NCBI GenBank assembly: GCA_023433755.1
Contig: JAEYUA010000191.1
Coordinates: forward strand, 1-42,015
DNA: 42,015 nucleotides
Direction of reading: 5' to 3'
Source: Bacteroidota bacterium
GTDB lineage: Bacteria; Bacteroidota; Bacteroidia; Chitinophagales; Chitinophagaceae
The notes below the pieces were generated by a model, which saw nothing but the letters and a program-made list of their open reading frames with translations, made no database searches and had not been told where the DNA came from. Made by a program: the position numbers and the translations under genes. Of this stretch, positions 21,876 to 30,169 are shown piece after piece (the stretch's first letter is position 1; the number at the start of each line of letters is the position of its first letter).

Positions 21876-22772
21876 ATGGAGACCGTTCTGATTACCGGTG
21901 CCAACGGTTTTGTTGGCCATTACCTCACAGGCTTGCTGGTTAGTCAAAATTTTAAGGTGATCGCAACCGGTAGAGGACCTTCCAGGCTGCCATACCATGC
22001 AGCGCATTTTATTTATGAGTCACTCGACTTCACTGATGATGGATCCGTAAAGAAAGTGCTGGAACATTTTCAGCCAACGATCATCATCCACAGTGGTGCC
22101 ATGTCAGCCCCTGATGCCTGCGAAACCGATAGGGAAAAAGCTTTCCTGGTGAATGTAAAAGGCACTGCCAATCTTCTTAATGAAGCCAGGGAACTTTCAT
22201 CTTTTTTTGTTTACCTGTCCACGGATTTTGTTTTCGATGGTAAAAAAGGAATGTACAGTGAAGAGGATGAAACCGGCCCGGTAAATTACTACGGCGAAAC
22301 AAAATTAATGGGTGAGGACCTGGTTAAGGATTATGCACATGAATGGGCAATTATAAGAACTGTTTTAGTTTATGGGAGACCTTTACTGAACCGTCAGAAC
22401 CTGGTTACCAATACAGCTATCTCGCTCCGTGAAAGAAAACCATTGAAGATCTTTGACGACCAGGTGAGAACCCCGACCTACGTGGAAGACCTTGCCTGGG
22501 CGATCATGAAACTGGTTCAAAAAAGAAAAACCGGCATCTATCATATTTCGGGAAGGGATGTGATTACTCCATATGGGATGGCCATGGCAACAGCCAGGTA
22601 TCTCTCACTGGATAAATCACTGATCACCAGAGTGGAAGCACATGAGTTTTCACAACCTGCAGTGAGACCCGCCAAAACAGGTTTCAATATCAGTAAGGCA
22701 GAGCGGGAGTTGGGATATAGTCCCCTACCATTCGAAGAGGGTTTAAAGAAAACTTTTGAAGCAAAACTTTAA
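21876..22772 (+). CDS. Extended SDR, dTDP-4-dehydrorhamnose-reductase-like
   Basis: This 298-residue extended short-chain dehydrogenase/reductase has a Rossmann motif GANGFVG (residues 8-14) and catalytic YGETK (Y139, K143), with a Ser/Thr in YLSTDFVFDG. The STDFVFDG and the later TPTYVEDLAW segments are typical of RfbD-like dTDP-4-dehydrorhamnose reductases. However, no other rhamnose genes are near, so it could reduce a different nucleotide sugar or related substrate. The start is supported by the TATTTTTG box four bases upstream. Confidence 0.85.
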   Translation: METVLITGANGFVGHYLTGLLVSQNFKVIATGRGPSRLPYHAAHFIYESLDFTDDGSVKKVLEHFQPTIIIHSGAMSAPDACETDREKAFLVNVKGTANLLNEARELSSFFVYLSTDFVFDGKKGMYSEEDETGPVNYYGETKLMGEDLVKDYAHEWAIIRTVLVYGRPLLNRQNLVTNTAISLRERKPLKIFDDQVRTPTYVEDLAWAIMKLVQKRKTGIYHISGRDVITPYGMAMATARYLSLDKSLITRVEAHEFSQPAVRPAKTGFNISKAERELGYSPLPFEEGLKKTFEAKL

Positions 22773-22784
22773 TGGCAGGAAGCA

Positions 22785-23129
22785 TTACCCGAATGCCTCC
22801 TCCACTATACTTTCACCTTCCGAACCGTCACCGCTGGTCCATTTCCATTTTTCATAAAGTCTAAGCCTGCCATCAGGAAGGGCAACCGGTGTTGACTGGC
22901 AGATGCCGGTCATGAGTTCACCGTTCTCATTTACATGGTGATAGCGGATCTCCATGTTACCATCAGCGTCTGCTAGTCCAATCAGGTGGCCGAACAATAC
23001 CTTGCCGCCGGAATAAGTGGCAGATACCAGGAAGCCCTGTTGCTGGTAATGAAACGTAGTTTCGGCATTCACTTCACCATTCTCCGAATTATTCACCGGC
23101 CGGAAGATGCGGTCGTTATAGTTGATCAT
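22785..23129 (-). CDS. Conserved small protein often labelled n-acetylglutamate synthase
   Basis: This 114-residue protein matches a conserved family with MINYNDRIFRPV, GEVNAETTFHYQQQG, GHLIGLADADGNMEIRYHH and WKWTSGDGSEGESI. Database entries frequently call this family n-acetylglutamate synthase, but it has no GNAT or amino acid kinase domain and the name is probably a propagated error. It looks like an all-beta cytosolic protein of unknown function. It is convergent with the SDR gene (12-base gap) and divergent from the DUF1761 gene. Confidence 0.75.
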   Translation of the reverse strand: MINYNDRIFRPVNNSENGEVNAETTFHYQQQGFLVSATYSGGKVLFGHLIGLADADGNMEIRYHHVNENGELMTGICQSTPVALPDGRLRLYEKWKWTSGDGSEGESIVEEAFG

Positions 23130-23189
23130 TGTAAGGTCTTATTGAAAATTGTTTCTAACTTTTTACACAAATTACCAAAACCACTAATT

Positions 23190-23609
23190 ATGGACACTTC
23201 ATTTTTTTCTGACCTTAACTGGTTGCATATCCTCGTTGCCGCAATTGCTTATTTCGCACTGGGGGCTTTGTGGTATTCTCCCTTGTTTGGCAAACAATGG
23301 GTGACTTACCAGGGAATAGATATGAATAATCCCGAAGCCAAAAAAGGAGCCGGGGCAATCATGTTCTATTCTTTTATCCTGATGTTTCTTGCCACAACAG
23401 GTCTCGCGATCCTGGTCAACAGGCTTGGACTGTATGAAGCCATATCAGGAATCAAACTGGGTGTGTTCACGGGATTGTTCTTTTCCGCTACGGCAATCAG
23501 CGTGAGCTACCTGTATGTAAAAAAACCCTTTGGTCTTCACCTGATCGATGGCCTTTACCATGTGCTGGGCCAGGCTGTGGCGGCATTGATTCTTTGTGTT
23601 TGGAGATAA
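23190..23609 (+). CDS. DUF1761 membrane protein
   Basis: This 139-residue protein has four predicted membrane helices (about 10-30, 55-75, 83-103, 118-138) and the DUF1761 pattern ALGALWYSPLFGKQW near residue 24. Function is unknown. The ATG at 23190 is chosen because the longer upstream frame overlaps the divergent gene. TAACTTTT at 23156-23163 is a possible weak -7 box. A bidirectional terminator separates it from pyk. Confidence 0.85.
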   Translation: MDTSFFSDLNWLHILVAAIAYFALGALWYSPLFGKQWVTYQGIDMNNPEAKKGAGAIMFYSFILMFLATTGLAILVNRLGLYEAISGIKLGVFTGLFFSATAISVSYLYVKKPFGLHLIDGLYHVLGQAVAALILCVWR

Positions 23610-23625
23610 TGAAATGATAGCAATG

Positions 23626-23657
23626 AAAAAAGGTTTGGTGAGTGCCAAACCTTTTTT
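23626..23657. terminator. Bidirectional terminator between the DUF1761 gene and pyk
   Basis: GGTTTGG (23632-23638) and CCAAACC (23645-23651) form a perfect 7-bp stem with a 6-base loop, flanked by six A on the left and six T on the right. Paired A/T flanks lengthen the stem. It serves convergent genes ending at 23609 and 23673. Confidence 0.9.
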
Positions 23658-23672
23658 ACTTTATGGAAACTA

Positions 23673-25163
23673 TTATTCTACTCTTGTAATCTTCACAACG
23701 TTGGTTGGCAGGTGCATATGGATCGGGGTGCTGCCGGTGCTGACTACCGTGTCGCCCGATTTTAAAAATCCTCTTTCCTGGAGAATGTCGATCTGGTCGA
23801 AAAAGATATCATCCAGTGAATTTTCTTCAGAATAATAGAAGGCCCGCACACCCCAGCTCAGGCTCAACTGGTTCACCAGGAACCTTTCCTTTGTGAAAAT
23901 AAACAGGGGCGCTTTTGGCCTGTAACTACTCAGCATAAACCCGGTATATCCACTTTGAGTCATTCCTATCAGCGCATCTGATTTAACATCATCAGCCAGT
24001 TTACAGGCATTATAGCAAATCGCATCGCTGAGAAAGGAGGGAGAGTGGGGTTGGGGATGGAGAAACTCTTCCCGGTTGTAGCGGTATTCCGTTCTTTCCA
24101 CTTCCATAATAATCTTGCGCATGGTTTCCACCACCAGTTTTGGATGGTTGCCGGTGGCAGTTTCGCCACTGAGCATCACCGCGTCAGCTCCTTCCAGTAC
24201 CGCATTGGCCACATCGGTGATCTCGGAACGGTTTGGTTTGCTGCGGTCAATCATGCTTTCCATCATCTGTGTAGCTACGATCACCGGTTTGGCACGGTGC
24301 AAACATTTGCTGATGATATTCCGCTGGATCAGCGGGATCTGTTCAACGGGCAGTTCAACCCCAAGGTCGCCCCGGGCAATCATGACCGCGTCGCTTTCCA
24401 CGATGATGTCACGTAAATTATTAAGCGCTTCAGGTTTTTCTATTTTAGCAATAATCTTGGTGCGGCTCTGTCTTTCCTGCAGTTTGTTGCGAAGAATGAT
24501 CAGGTCCTTCACACTACGCACGAACGAAAGCGCCACCCAGTCCAGTTCCTGGTCAATAATGAATTCCAGGTCGGCCAGGTCTTTTTCTGTAAGTGCAGGA
24601 AGAGAGATCTTGGTATCGGGCAGGTTGATCCCTTTTTTGGAAGAAAGCTTACCACCCATGGTCACTTCCACTTCCACATCATTGTTCTTCAAAATTCTTT
24701 TGACTTTTACTTCCAGTTTGCCATCATCGATGAGGATGATGTTGCCTGGCTTGATATCCTTGTGCAGGTTAGGGTAGGATACATAGATCCTTTCTTTTGT
24801 GCCTACCAGTTTTTCATTGGTAAACGTAAGTGTGTCGCCGGGAACAATATCAATACCGCCATTTTCCATTTCACCTACCCTGAGTTTGGGTCCCTGGAGG
24901 TCGCCCAGGATGGCAATATTGTAAGGCTCTGTTTTATTGATCTGCCGGATGTATTCAATGATCTGCTTTTTATCATCATGTCCTCCATGTGAAAAGTTTA
25001 ACCGGAAAACATTCACGCCGCATTTCACCAGTTCCAGGAGTTTTTCATAAGTATCGCAGGCTGGTCCTACAGTGGCTACAATTTTGGTACGGTGATAAGT
25101 ATGTTCAATACCAGCCGTCCTGTCCATCTCTTTATGATAATATTTTGTTGCTTGCTTGCTCAT
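23673..25163 (-). CDS. pyk: Pyruvate kinase
   Basis: Pyruvate kinase converts phosphoenolpyruvate and ADP to pyruvate and ATP in the last step of glycolysis. The 496-residue protein is full length: TKIVATVGPAC and NFSHG near the start, KIEKPEALNNL and MIARGDLGVELP at the active site, and MLSGETATGNHP. The frame starts at MSKQATKYYHKEM; a later Met at residue 13 is possible. It follows pfkA on the same strand after 83 bases without a visible terminator, which suggests a glycolytic operon pfkA-pyk. Confidence 0.96.
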   Translation of the reverse strand: MSKQATKYYHKEMDRTAGIEHTYHRTKIVATVGPACDTYEKLLELVKCGVNVFRLNFSHGGHDDKKQIIEYIRQINKTEPYNIAILGDLQGPKLRVGEMENGGIDIVPGDTLTFTNEKLVGTKERIYVSYPNLHKDIKPGNIILIDDGKLEVKVKRILKNNDVEVEVTMGGKLSSKKGINLPDTKISLPALTEKDLADLEFIIDQELDWVALSFVRSVKDLIILRNKLQERQSRTKIIAKIEKPEALNNLRDIIVESDAVMIARGDLGVELPVEQIPLIQRNIISKCLHRAKPVIVATQMMESMIDRSKPNRSEITDVANAVLEGADAVMLSGETATGNHPKLVVETMRKIIMEVERTEYRYNREEFLHPQPHSPSFLSDAICYNACKLADDVKSDALIGMTQSGYTGFMLSSYRPKAPLFIFTKERFLVNQLSLSWGVRAFYYSEENSLDDIFFDQIDILQERGFLKSGDTVVSTGSTPIHMHLPTNVVKITRVE

Positions 25164-25246
25164 ATGGTTTTTCTCCGGGGAGAATTTAGATTTTAATTTA
25201 TTTGATAATGATATTTCTTCTGATAATCGTTTGATATAATTTTTGA

Positions 25247-26230
25247 TCAGCTTGCGAGGATCTTAACGATCTTCATCCATTCTTCGCTGATTGTGCCTCT
25301 CCTTTTTCCTACATTTTCCAGGGGCACATAGTTCATTTTATTATTCATGATGCCCACAAATACATTATGCTTTCCCTGGATCAGGCACTCTACTGCATGA
25401 TAGCCCATGCGGCTGGCGATCAGCCTGTCGAGACAGGTAGGTGAGCCACCGCGCTGGATATGTCCCAGGATCACCACCCTCATTTCGGTCTGCGGTAATC
25501 TTTCTTTTACAAGCTTGGCCACTTCGTCGCCTCCGCCAAATTCATCTCCTTCGGCAACCACAATAAGGTTCACCAGTTTTTTCCTTTTCTCTTTTTCTTC
25601 CAGGGAGAGGATCAGGGCTTCCACATCTGTTCTTCTTTCAGGGATCAGGATATTTTCAGCCCCCGTGGCAATGCCACTATGAAGCGCAATATAACCGGCA
25701 TCCCTGCCCATTACCTCGATGATGAATAAACGGTCGTGCGCATCAGCGGTATCACGGATCTTGTCAATCGCTTCAACCGCGGTATTCACTGCAGTATCAA
25801 AACCAATGGTGAAATCTGTACCATAGATATCCTTATCAATAGTACCAGCCAGGCCTATGCAGGGAATATCATATTCTTTACTGAATTCCACGGCGCCACG
25901 AAAGGAGCCGTCTCCCCCAATGATCACCAGTCCGTCAATGCCTCTTTTCTGTAAAACTTCAAAGGCCATTTTACGGCCTTCAGGTTTGTGGAATATTTTA
26001 CATCGCGCCGTTTTCAGAATGGTGCCGCCACGCTGGATAATGTTGGCCACCGAACGGCTTTCCATTTGATAGATATCATCTTCAATCAGGCCCTGGTATC
26101 CACGCATGATGCCAAAAACTTCGAGGCCATAATAAATTCCTGTTCTGACGACCGCCCTGATCGCGGCATTCATTCCCGGTGAATCACCACCGGAGGTAAG
26201 AACGCCTATGCGGCTAACTTTTTTTTGCAT
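25247..26230 (-). CDS. pfkA: ATP-dependent 6-phosphofructokinase
   Basis: PfkA phosphorylates fructose 6-phosphate to fructose 1,6-bisphosphate. The 327-residue protein has GGDSPGMNA (residues 14-22), GGDGSF (105-110) and MGRDAGYIALHSG. Gly in the GGDGS motif and at residue 129 fits the ATP-using rather than the PPi-using type. The catalytic segment reads AGTIDKDIYGTD: the base D132 is kept, but the usual PGTIDND has A for P and K133 for N. Length is normal. It precedes pyk in a probable operon. Confidence 0.95.
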   Translation of the reverse strand: MQKKVSRIGVLTSGGDSPGMNAAIRAVVRTGIYYGLEVFGIMRGYQGLIEDDIYQMESRSVANIIQRGGTILKTARCKIFHKPEGRKMAFEVLQKRGIDGLVIIGGDGSFRGAVEFSKEYDIPCIGLAGTIDKDIYGTDFTIGFDTAVNTAVEAIDKIRDTADAHDRLFIIEVMGRDAGYIALHSGIATGAENILIPERRTDVEALILSLEEKEKRKKLVNLIVVAEGDEFGGGDEVAKLVKERLPQTEMRVVILGHIQRGGSPTCLDRLIASRMGYHAVECLIQGKHNVFVGIMNNKMNYVPLENVGKRRGTISEEWMKIVKILAS

Positions 26231-26277
26231 TGGTTTTCCAGATTCTATTTATTACCGATCAATTTTTAAACAAGATT

Positions 26278-26285
26278 CAAAAATA
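26278..26285 (-). promoter_or_regulatory. -7 promoter box TATTTTTG for pfkA-pyk
   Basis: The minus strand reads TATTTTTG, 47 bases before the pfkA ATG. No TTG is found at the right spacing. The rest of the 187-base gap to amtB shows nothing else recognisable. Confidence 0.5.
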
Positions 26286-26417
26286 CACTTTTGTTAATAA
26301 CTGTGTTAGTGATACACATCAGTTAATAGTTTGCCTGCAACTGGTGGTTCATGGGGGCTTTATAAAATTTATGATCATTATCCATTACCTCGCTGAACCT
26401 TCTCATAATTGCCATGG

Positions 26418-27779
26418 CTATAATTTTTCACCATGCTGTGAAAGATCCAGTCCTGTTGCTTCCTCTTCATCCGAAACCCTCATGGGTGTTAACAGATTCA
26501 CCCCTCTCAAAAGGATCCATGTTCCGGCCAGCACAAATACGGAAACCAGTACCAGTGAAACAAGGTGTACAATAAATAACCTTCCTTCTCCATAAATCAG
26601 ACCGTTATCAGTAACCACGGGGTTGATCCTGCTGCTGGCAAACACCCCGGTAAGGAGCATGCCTGCCATTCCACCCACACCGTGGCAGGGGAAAACATCA
26701 AGGGTGTCATCTATAGATGTGCGGCTCCGCAGGATCACGATAATATTGCTGATTACCGACGAAACCAGGCCAATAATGATGGAATGTGGAATCGTTACAA
26801 AACCCGCAGCCGGTGTAATGGCCACCAGGCCTACCACCATCCCGATGCAGGTTCCCATAGCGGAAGGTTTTTTCCCGCGCAACACATCAAAACAGATCCA
26901 TCCAAAAGCCGCGGCAGCGGAGGCTGTTGTAGTGGTAGCCAGTGCAGTGGAAGCAAGTTGATTGGCTCCAAAAGCTGACCCGGCATTGAAACCAAACCAT
27001 CCAAACCAGAGAAGCCCGGTGCCCAGCAAAACATAGGTAATGCGTGCCGGGTTATGAAGGGAAACAGATCTTTTTTTCATGAAAACTGCGCAGGCCAGGG
27101 CTGCCCAACCAGCGCTCATATGCACTACAGTGCCTCCGGCAAAATCAAGTACACCGTTTCTTGCAAGCAAACCGTCCGGATGCCAGGTTGCATGGGCGAG
27201 CGGACAATAAATGAAGATGGCAAAAAGTACAATAAAGATGAGATAGGAGCGGAAGCGGATTCTTTCGGCAAAGGCACCGGTGATGAGCGCTGGTGTGATA
27301 ATGGCGAATTTGAGCTGGAAAAATGCAAATAGTACAAGAGGAATAGTAGGAGCCGAAGGCCAGGGAGCTCCATCAATTACACCCTTCATCATAAAAAAAT
27401 CCAAAGGATTTCCAATAATTCCACCCAGGGAGTTGCCAAAAGCCAGGCTGAAACCTATCACCACCCAGAAAAGGGTAATGACCACCATGCTAATAAAACT
27501 TTGTAACATGGTGGAGAGCACATTTTTTTTACTGACCATACCTCCGTAAAAAAAGGCAAGGCCTGGAGTCATGATCAGTACAAGAGCAGTGGCGGTCAGC
27601 ATCCAGGCAGTATCTGCAAAACTGATATGGTCATTCCCGGCAGCAGTACTGGCCGGCACAGAAGGAAATAAAAAACACGCGACAGCCAAAATCAACAAAG
27701 CCAGTAAGGGTAGAACCCGAAAACGGTTGGATGGTTGAAGTACGGGTTGCATGTTTGAAGTCTGCCTTGTTAACGCCAT
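26418..27779 (-). CDS. amtB: Ammonium transporter
   Basis: AmtB/Mep/Rh-family channel that takes up ammonium across the inner membrane. The 453-residue protein has an N-terminal leader (hydrophobic stretch at about 21-45), 11 further helices and the twin pore histidines H220 (GGTVVHMSAG) and H366 (FPCHGVGGMAG). FNAGSAFGAN and AFFQLKFAIITPALITG are also conserved. The ATG at 27779 is used; Met10 at 27752 is an alternative. No P-II (glnK) gene adjoins it, unlike many bacteria. Upstream lies a structured leader with promoter, possible small ORF and terminator hairpin, which may control expression. Confidence 0.93.
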   Translation of the reverse strand: MALTRQTSNMQPVLQPSNRFRVLPLLALLILAVACFLFPSVPASTAAGNDHISFADTAWMLTATALVLIMTPGLAFFYGGMVSKKNVLSTMLQSFISMVVITLFWVVIGFSLAFGNSLGGIIGNPLDFFMMKGVIDGAPWPSAPTIPLVLFAFFQLKFAIITPALITGAFAERIRFRSYLIFIVLFAIFIYCPLAHATWHPDGLLARNGVLDFAGGTVVHMSAGWAALACAVFMKKRSVSLHNPARITYVLLGTGLLWFGWFGFNAGSAFGANQLASTALATTTTASAAAAFGWICFDVLRGKKPSAMGTCIGMVVGLVAITPAAGFVTIPHSIIIGLVSSVISNIIVILRSRTSIDDTLDVFPCHGVGGMAGMLLTGVFASSRINPVVTDNGLIYGEGRLFIVHLVSLVLVSVFVLAGTWILLRGVNLLTPMRVSDEEEATGLDLSQHGEKL

Positions 27780-27922
27780 AAAAAATGATTTAAATGGAGT
27801 ATTTTGCGAAAAGAAAAACCCACTGTAGAAACAGCGGGTGCTAACGATTGCTTGCTATATGAATAGAGATTCTTGAGTCTGTTTTGAAAAGGACTGATTC
27901 CAGTTAGTTTTGGATCATTCAT
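27770..27922 (-). CDS. Possible leader ORF upstream of amtB, 50 codons
   Basis: A 50-codon frame begins with the ATG at 27920-27922, seven bases after a consensus promoter box, runs through the terminator hairpin and ends nine bases inside amtB, overlapping its start. The predicted peptide starts MNDPKLTG and shows no known domain. Its position, not its sequence, is the reason for listing it: ribosomes translating it would pass over the hairpin. It may equally be a chance frame in an untranslated leader. Confidence 0.3.
   Translation of the reverse strand: MNDPKLTGISPFQNRLKNLYSYSKQSLAPAVSTVGFSFRKILHLNHFLWR
27809..27839 (-). terminator. Terminator hairpin in the amtB leader (possible attenuator)
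   Basis: In the minus-strand RNA, ACCCGCUGU pairs over nine positions with ACAGUGGGU (one G-U) across UUCU, followed by a T-rich tract. On the plus strand the G-U becomes an A-C mismatch, so the structure belongs to the amtB-strand RNA. It lies 30 bases before the amtB ATG and downstream of the promoter at 27930-27961. An earlier AAACAG in the leader (27879-27884) could compete with part of the stem. Confidence 0.6.
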
Positions 27923-27929
27923 CCTGGAA

Positions 27930-27961
27930 CAAAAATAGGGTGGGGTGGTTGCCGGATTCAA
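27930..27961 (-). promoter_or_regulatory. Promoter of the amtB leader
   Basis: TTG at 27959-27961 is followed after 21 bases by TATTTTTG at 27930-27937 on the minus strand. Sequence and spacing fit the consensus, giving a leader of about 145 nt before the amtB ATG. Confidence 0.65.
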
Positions 27962-28050
27962 TTAAAATATGGAAGGAATTACAATGCTGAAAGGGTGGTG
28001 CATGCCATAAAACCCTTGCTGGTATTGGATTTCAGGATAAAAAAGATACG

Positions 28051-29625
28051 ATGCCCAACAGAACTGCGGAGCCTTTATACCAATTAATAAAATCTCTTCA
28101 TAAGTCCGAAAAAAGGAATTTCAAACTTTATATCAAAAGAAACAGTGCCAATGAAGACCTGAAAATTGTTCAGCTTTTCGATGCGCTGGATAAAATGGCG
28201 AATTATGATGAGACGGCTTTGCTCAAAAAGCTGCCTGCCATCAAAAAGCAACAGTTGTCTAATATCAAGGCCCACCTCTACAAACAGGTCCTGGCCAGCC
28301 TGCGGTTGCTGAGCAGCGGTGAAAACATCGATATCCAGTTACATGAGCAGCTCGATCATGCAAGAATCCTGTATAATAAAGGCCTGTACCACCAGAGCCT
28401 CAAGATCCTCGACCGGCTCAAGGAGATTGCCCACCATTATTACCAGGACAGCTTCCTCATCCAGATTATTTCATTGGAAAAGAAGATTGAAACCCTTCAC
28501 ATTACCAGGAGCCTTCAGGACCGGGCCGCCAGTCTTTCAGCCGAAGCCAACGAAGTGAATGAAAACAGGAGGAATATCACCCAGCTATCCAATCTCACTC
28601 TCCAGCTTTACAGTTGGTATATCAAGAATGGCCATGCGAGAAACGAGGAAGATGAGACCGGGGTGAAAAAGTTTTTCAAAGACCACTTCCCCCGAAATGC
28701 CTACAACCTCAAAGGTTTTTATGAAAGGTTATACCTGCACCAGTCTTATTGCTGGTATGCGTTTATCCGGCAGGACTTCATCATGTATTACCGGCACACG
28801 CAAAAATGGGTTGACCTGTTTCATGAACACCGGCACATGATAGGAGTTGAGCCGGCCCATTATATCAAGGGTCTGCACAATCTGTTAAATGCTCATTTCG
28901 ATTTAAGGAATTTTCAGCAGTTTGATGTGGCCCTTAAACAGTTTGAAAAGTTTGCAGCTTCCGACGTAGCCAGGGAAGTGGAGAATAACCGTATCCAGAT
29001 CTTTGTGTATCTGACTACGGCCAGGATCAACCGTCATTTTATGATGGGCACATTCAGTGAAGGGCTTAAACTGGTGCCTTTTATTGAAGAGAAACTGGAA
29101 GAGTATGAACTGTATCTCGACAGGCACCGCATCCTGGTTTTTTATTACAAAATTGCTTCCCTGTATTTTGGCAGCGGTGACTATGATACTTCCATTGATT
29201 ACCTGCAGAAAATCATCAACTGGAAAGTTGACCTTCGGAATGATCTCCAGTGTTATTCGCGGCTGCTGCATTTGCTGGCGCATTATGAACTGGGAAATTA
29301 TGAACTGATGGAGCCACTCACTAAATCTGTTTACCGCTTCATGGCTAAAATGGATAACCTTACCGTGGTGGAAGAAGAGATGTTCCGGTTCCTGAGGCAA
29401 AATTTTTATCTCTCAGCAAGGCAGATGATGCCGGAGTTTGAAAAACTGCTCCAGAAAATTAAAAAGTTTGAAAAGAGCAGGTTTGAAACCAGGGCCTTTG
29501 CTTACCTCGACATCATTTCCTGGCTGGAAAGCAAGGCCATGAACCAGCCGATGGCAAAAGTGATCCATGATAAATACCTCTCCAGCAAAAAAAGAAAGTA
29601 CCTGCGAAAGCCGCATGCCGGTTGA
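28051..29625 (+). CDS. Large alpha-helical, TPR-like hypothetical protein
   Basis: This 524-residue protein lacks a signal peptide and membrane segments and is almost entirely helical. The first 90 residues are rich in Lys and Leu (LYQLIKSLHKSEKRNFKLYI), and the rest shows degenerate helix pairs such as YNKGLYHQSLKILDRLKEIA and FGSGDYDTSIDYLQKII, resembling tetratricopeptide repeats. It probably acts as a cytoplasmic scaffold for protein contacts. No enzyme motif is visible. It is divergent from amtB and 34 bases upstream of mgsA on the same strand. Confidence 0.75.
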   Translation: MPNRTAEPLYQLIKSLHKSEKRNFKLYIKRNSANEDLKIVQLFDALDKMANYDETALLKKLPAIKKQQLSNIKAHLYKQVLASLRLLSSGENIDIQLHEQLDHARILYNKGLYHQSLKILDRLKEIAHHYYQDSFLIQIISLEKKIETLHITRSLQDRAASLSAEANEVNENRRNITQLSNLTLQLYSWYIKNGHARNEEDETGVKKFFKDHFPRNAYNLKGFYERLYLHQSYCWYAFIRQDFIMYYRHTQKWVDLFHEHRHMIGVEPAHYIKGLHNLLNAHFDLRNFQQFDVALKQFEKFAASDVAREVENNRIQIFVYLTTARINRHFMMGTFSEGLKLVPFIEEKLEEYELYLDRHRILVFYYKIASLYFGSGDYDTSIDYLQKIINWKVDLRNDLQCYSRLLHLLAHYELGNYELMEPLTKSVYRFMAKMDNLTVVEEEMFRFLRQNFYLSARQMMPEFEKLLQKIKKFEKSRFETRAFAYLDIISWLESKAMNQPMAKVIHDKYLSSKKRKYLRKPHAG

Positions 29626-29659
29626 TCTGTTTACCTTAATGGCATAATCTGGAAATAAT

Positions 29660-30139
29660 ATGAAGGAGGTAAGAAATCTGCAGGTGGTTAAAAGAATTGC
29701 GCTGGTAGCACATGACAATAAAAAATCTGATCTTATTGACTGGGCCTGGTACAACAGGGATGTGCTTCGTTTGCATGAACTGGTGGCAACAGGTACTACA
29801 GGAAAGCTGCTCGAAAAAAAACTGGATCACCCGGTCAAAAAATTACTGAGCGGCCCCCTGGGGGGCGACCAGCAATTGGGCGCAATGATAGCTGAAGGCA
29901 GGATTGATATGATTGTGTTTTTCTGGGATCCTATGGAAACGCAGGGCCATGACAGTGATGTGAAAGCACTGATCCGCCTGGCAGTGGCATGGAATATCAT
30001 CATAGCCTGCAACCGCACCACGGCGGATTTTATTATGACCTCGGCGCTGATGACAAATGATTACCCCGTGGCAGTCCCTGATTTTTCTTCCTACCTCCAG
30101 AGAAGACTCAGGAATACTGATCCCGATGAAACATTATAA
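29660..30139 (+). CDS. mgsA: Methylglyoxal synthase
   Basis: MgsA converts dihydroxyacetone phosphate to methylglyoxal and phosphate, a bypass used when phosphate is limiting or sugar phosphates accumulate. The 159-residue protein is full length with VAHDNKKSDLIDW, TGTTG, SGPLGGDQQ (catalytic D70), FFWDPME and the H97/D100 pair equivalent to H98 and D101 of E. coli. The loop after DPME reads TQGHDSD instead of the usual PHPHDPD. It follows the TPR-like gene and precedes the acylase by 30 bases. Confidence 0.95.
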   Translation: MKEVRNLQVVKRIALVAHDNKKSDLIDWAWYNRDVLRLHELVATGTTGKLLEKKLDHPVKKLLSGPLGGDQQLGAMIAEGRIDMIVFFWDPMETQGHDSDVKALIRLAVAWNIIIACNRTTADFIMTSALMTNDYPVAVPDFSSYLQRRLRNTDPDETL

Positions 30140-30169
30140 GCTTTTAGATAGAACCTTTATTCTTCCGAC

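Noticed and set aside
22785..23129. N-acetylglutamate synthase function
   Set aside because: The protein lacks acetyltransferase and kinase domains; the name appears to be a database carry-over.
26230..26595. 121-codon plus-strand frame between pfkA and amtB
   Set aside because: It overlaps the amtB 3' end in antisense and has no recognisable domain or promoter.
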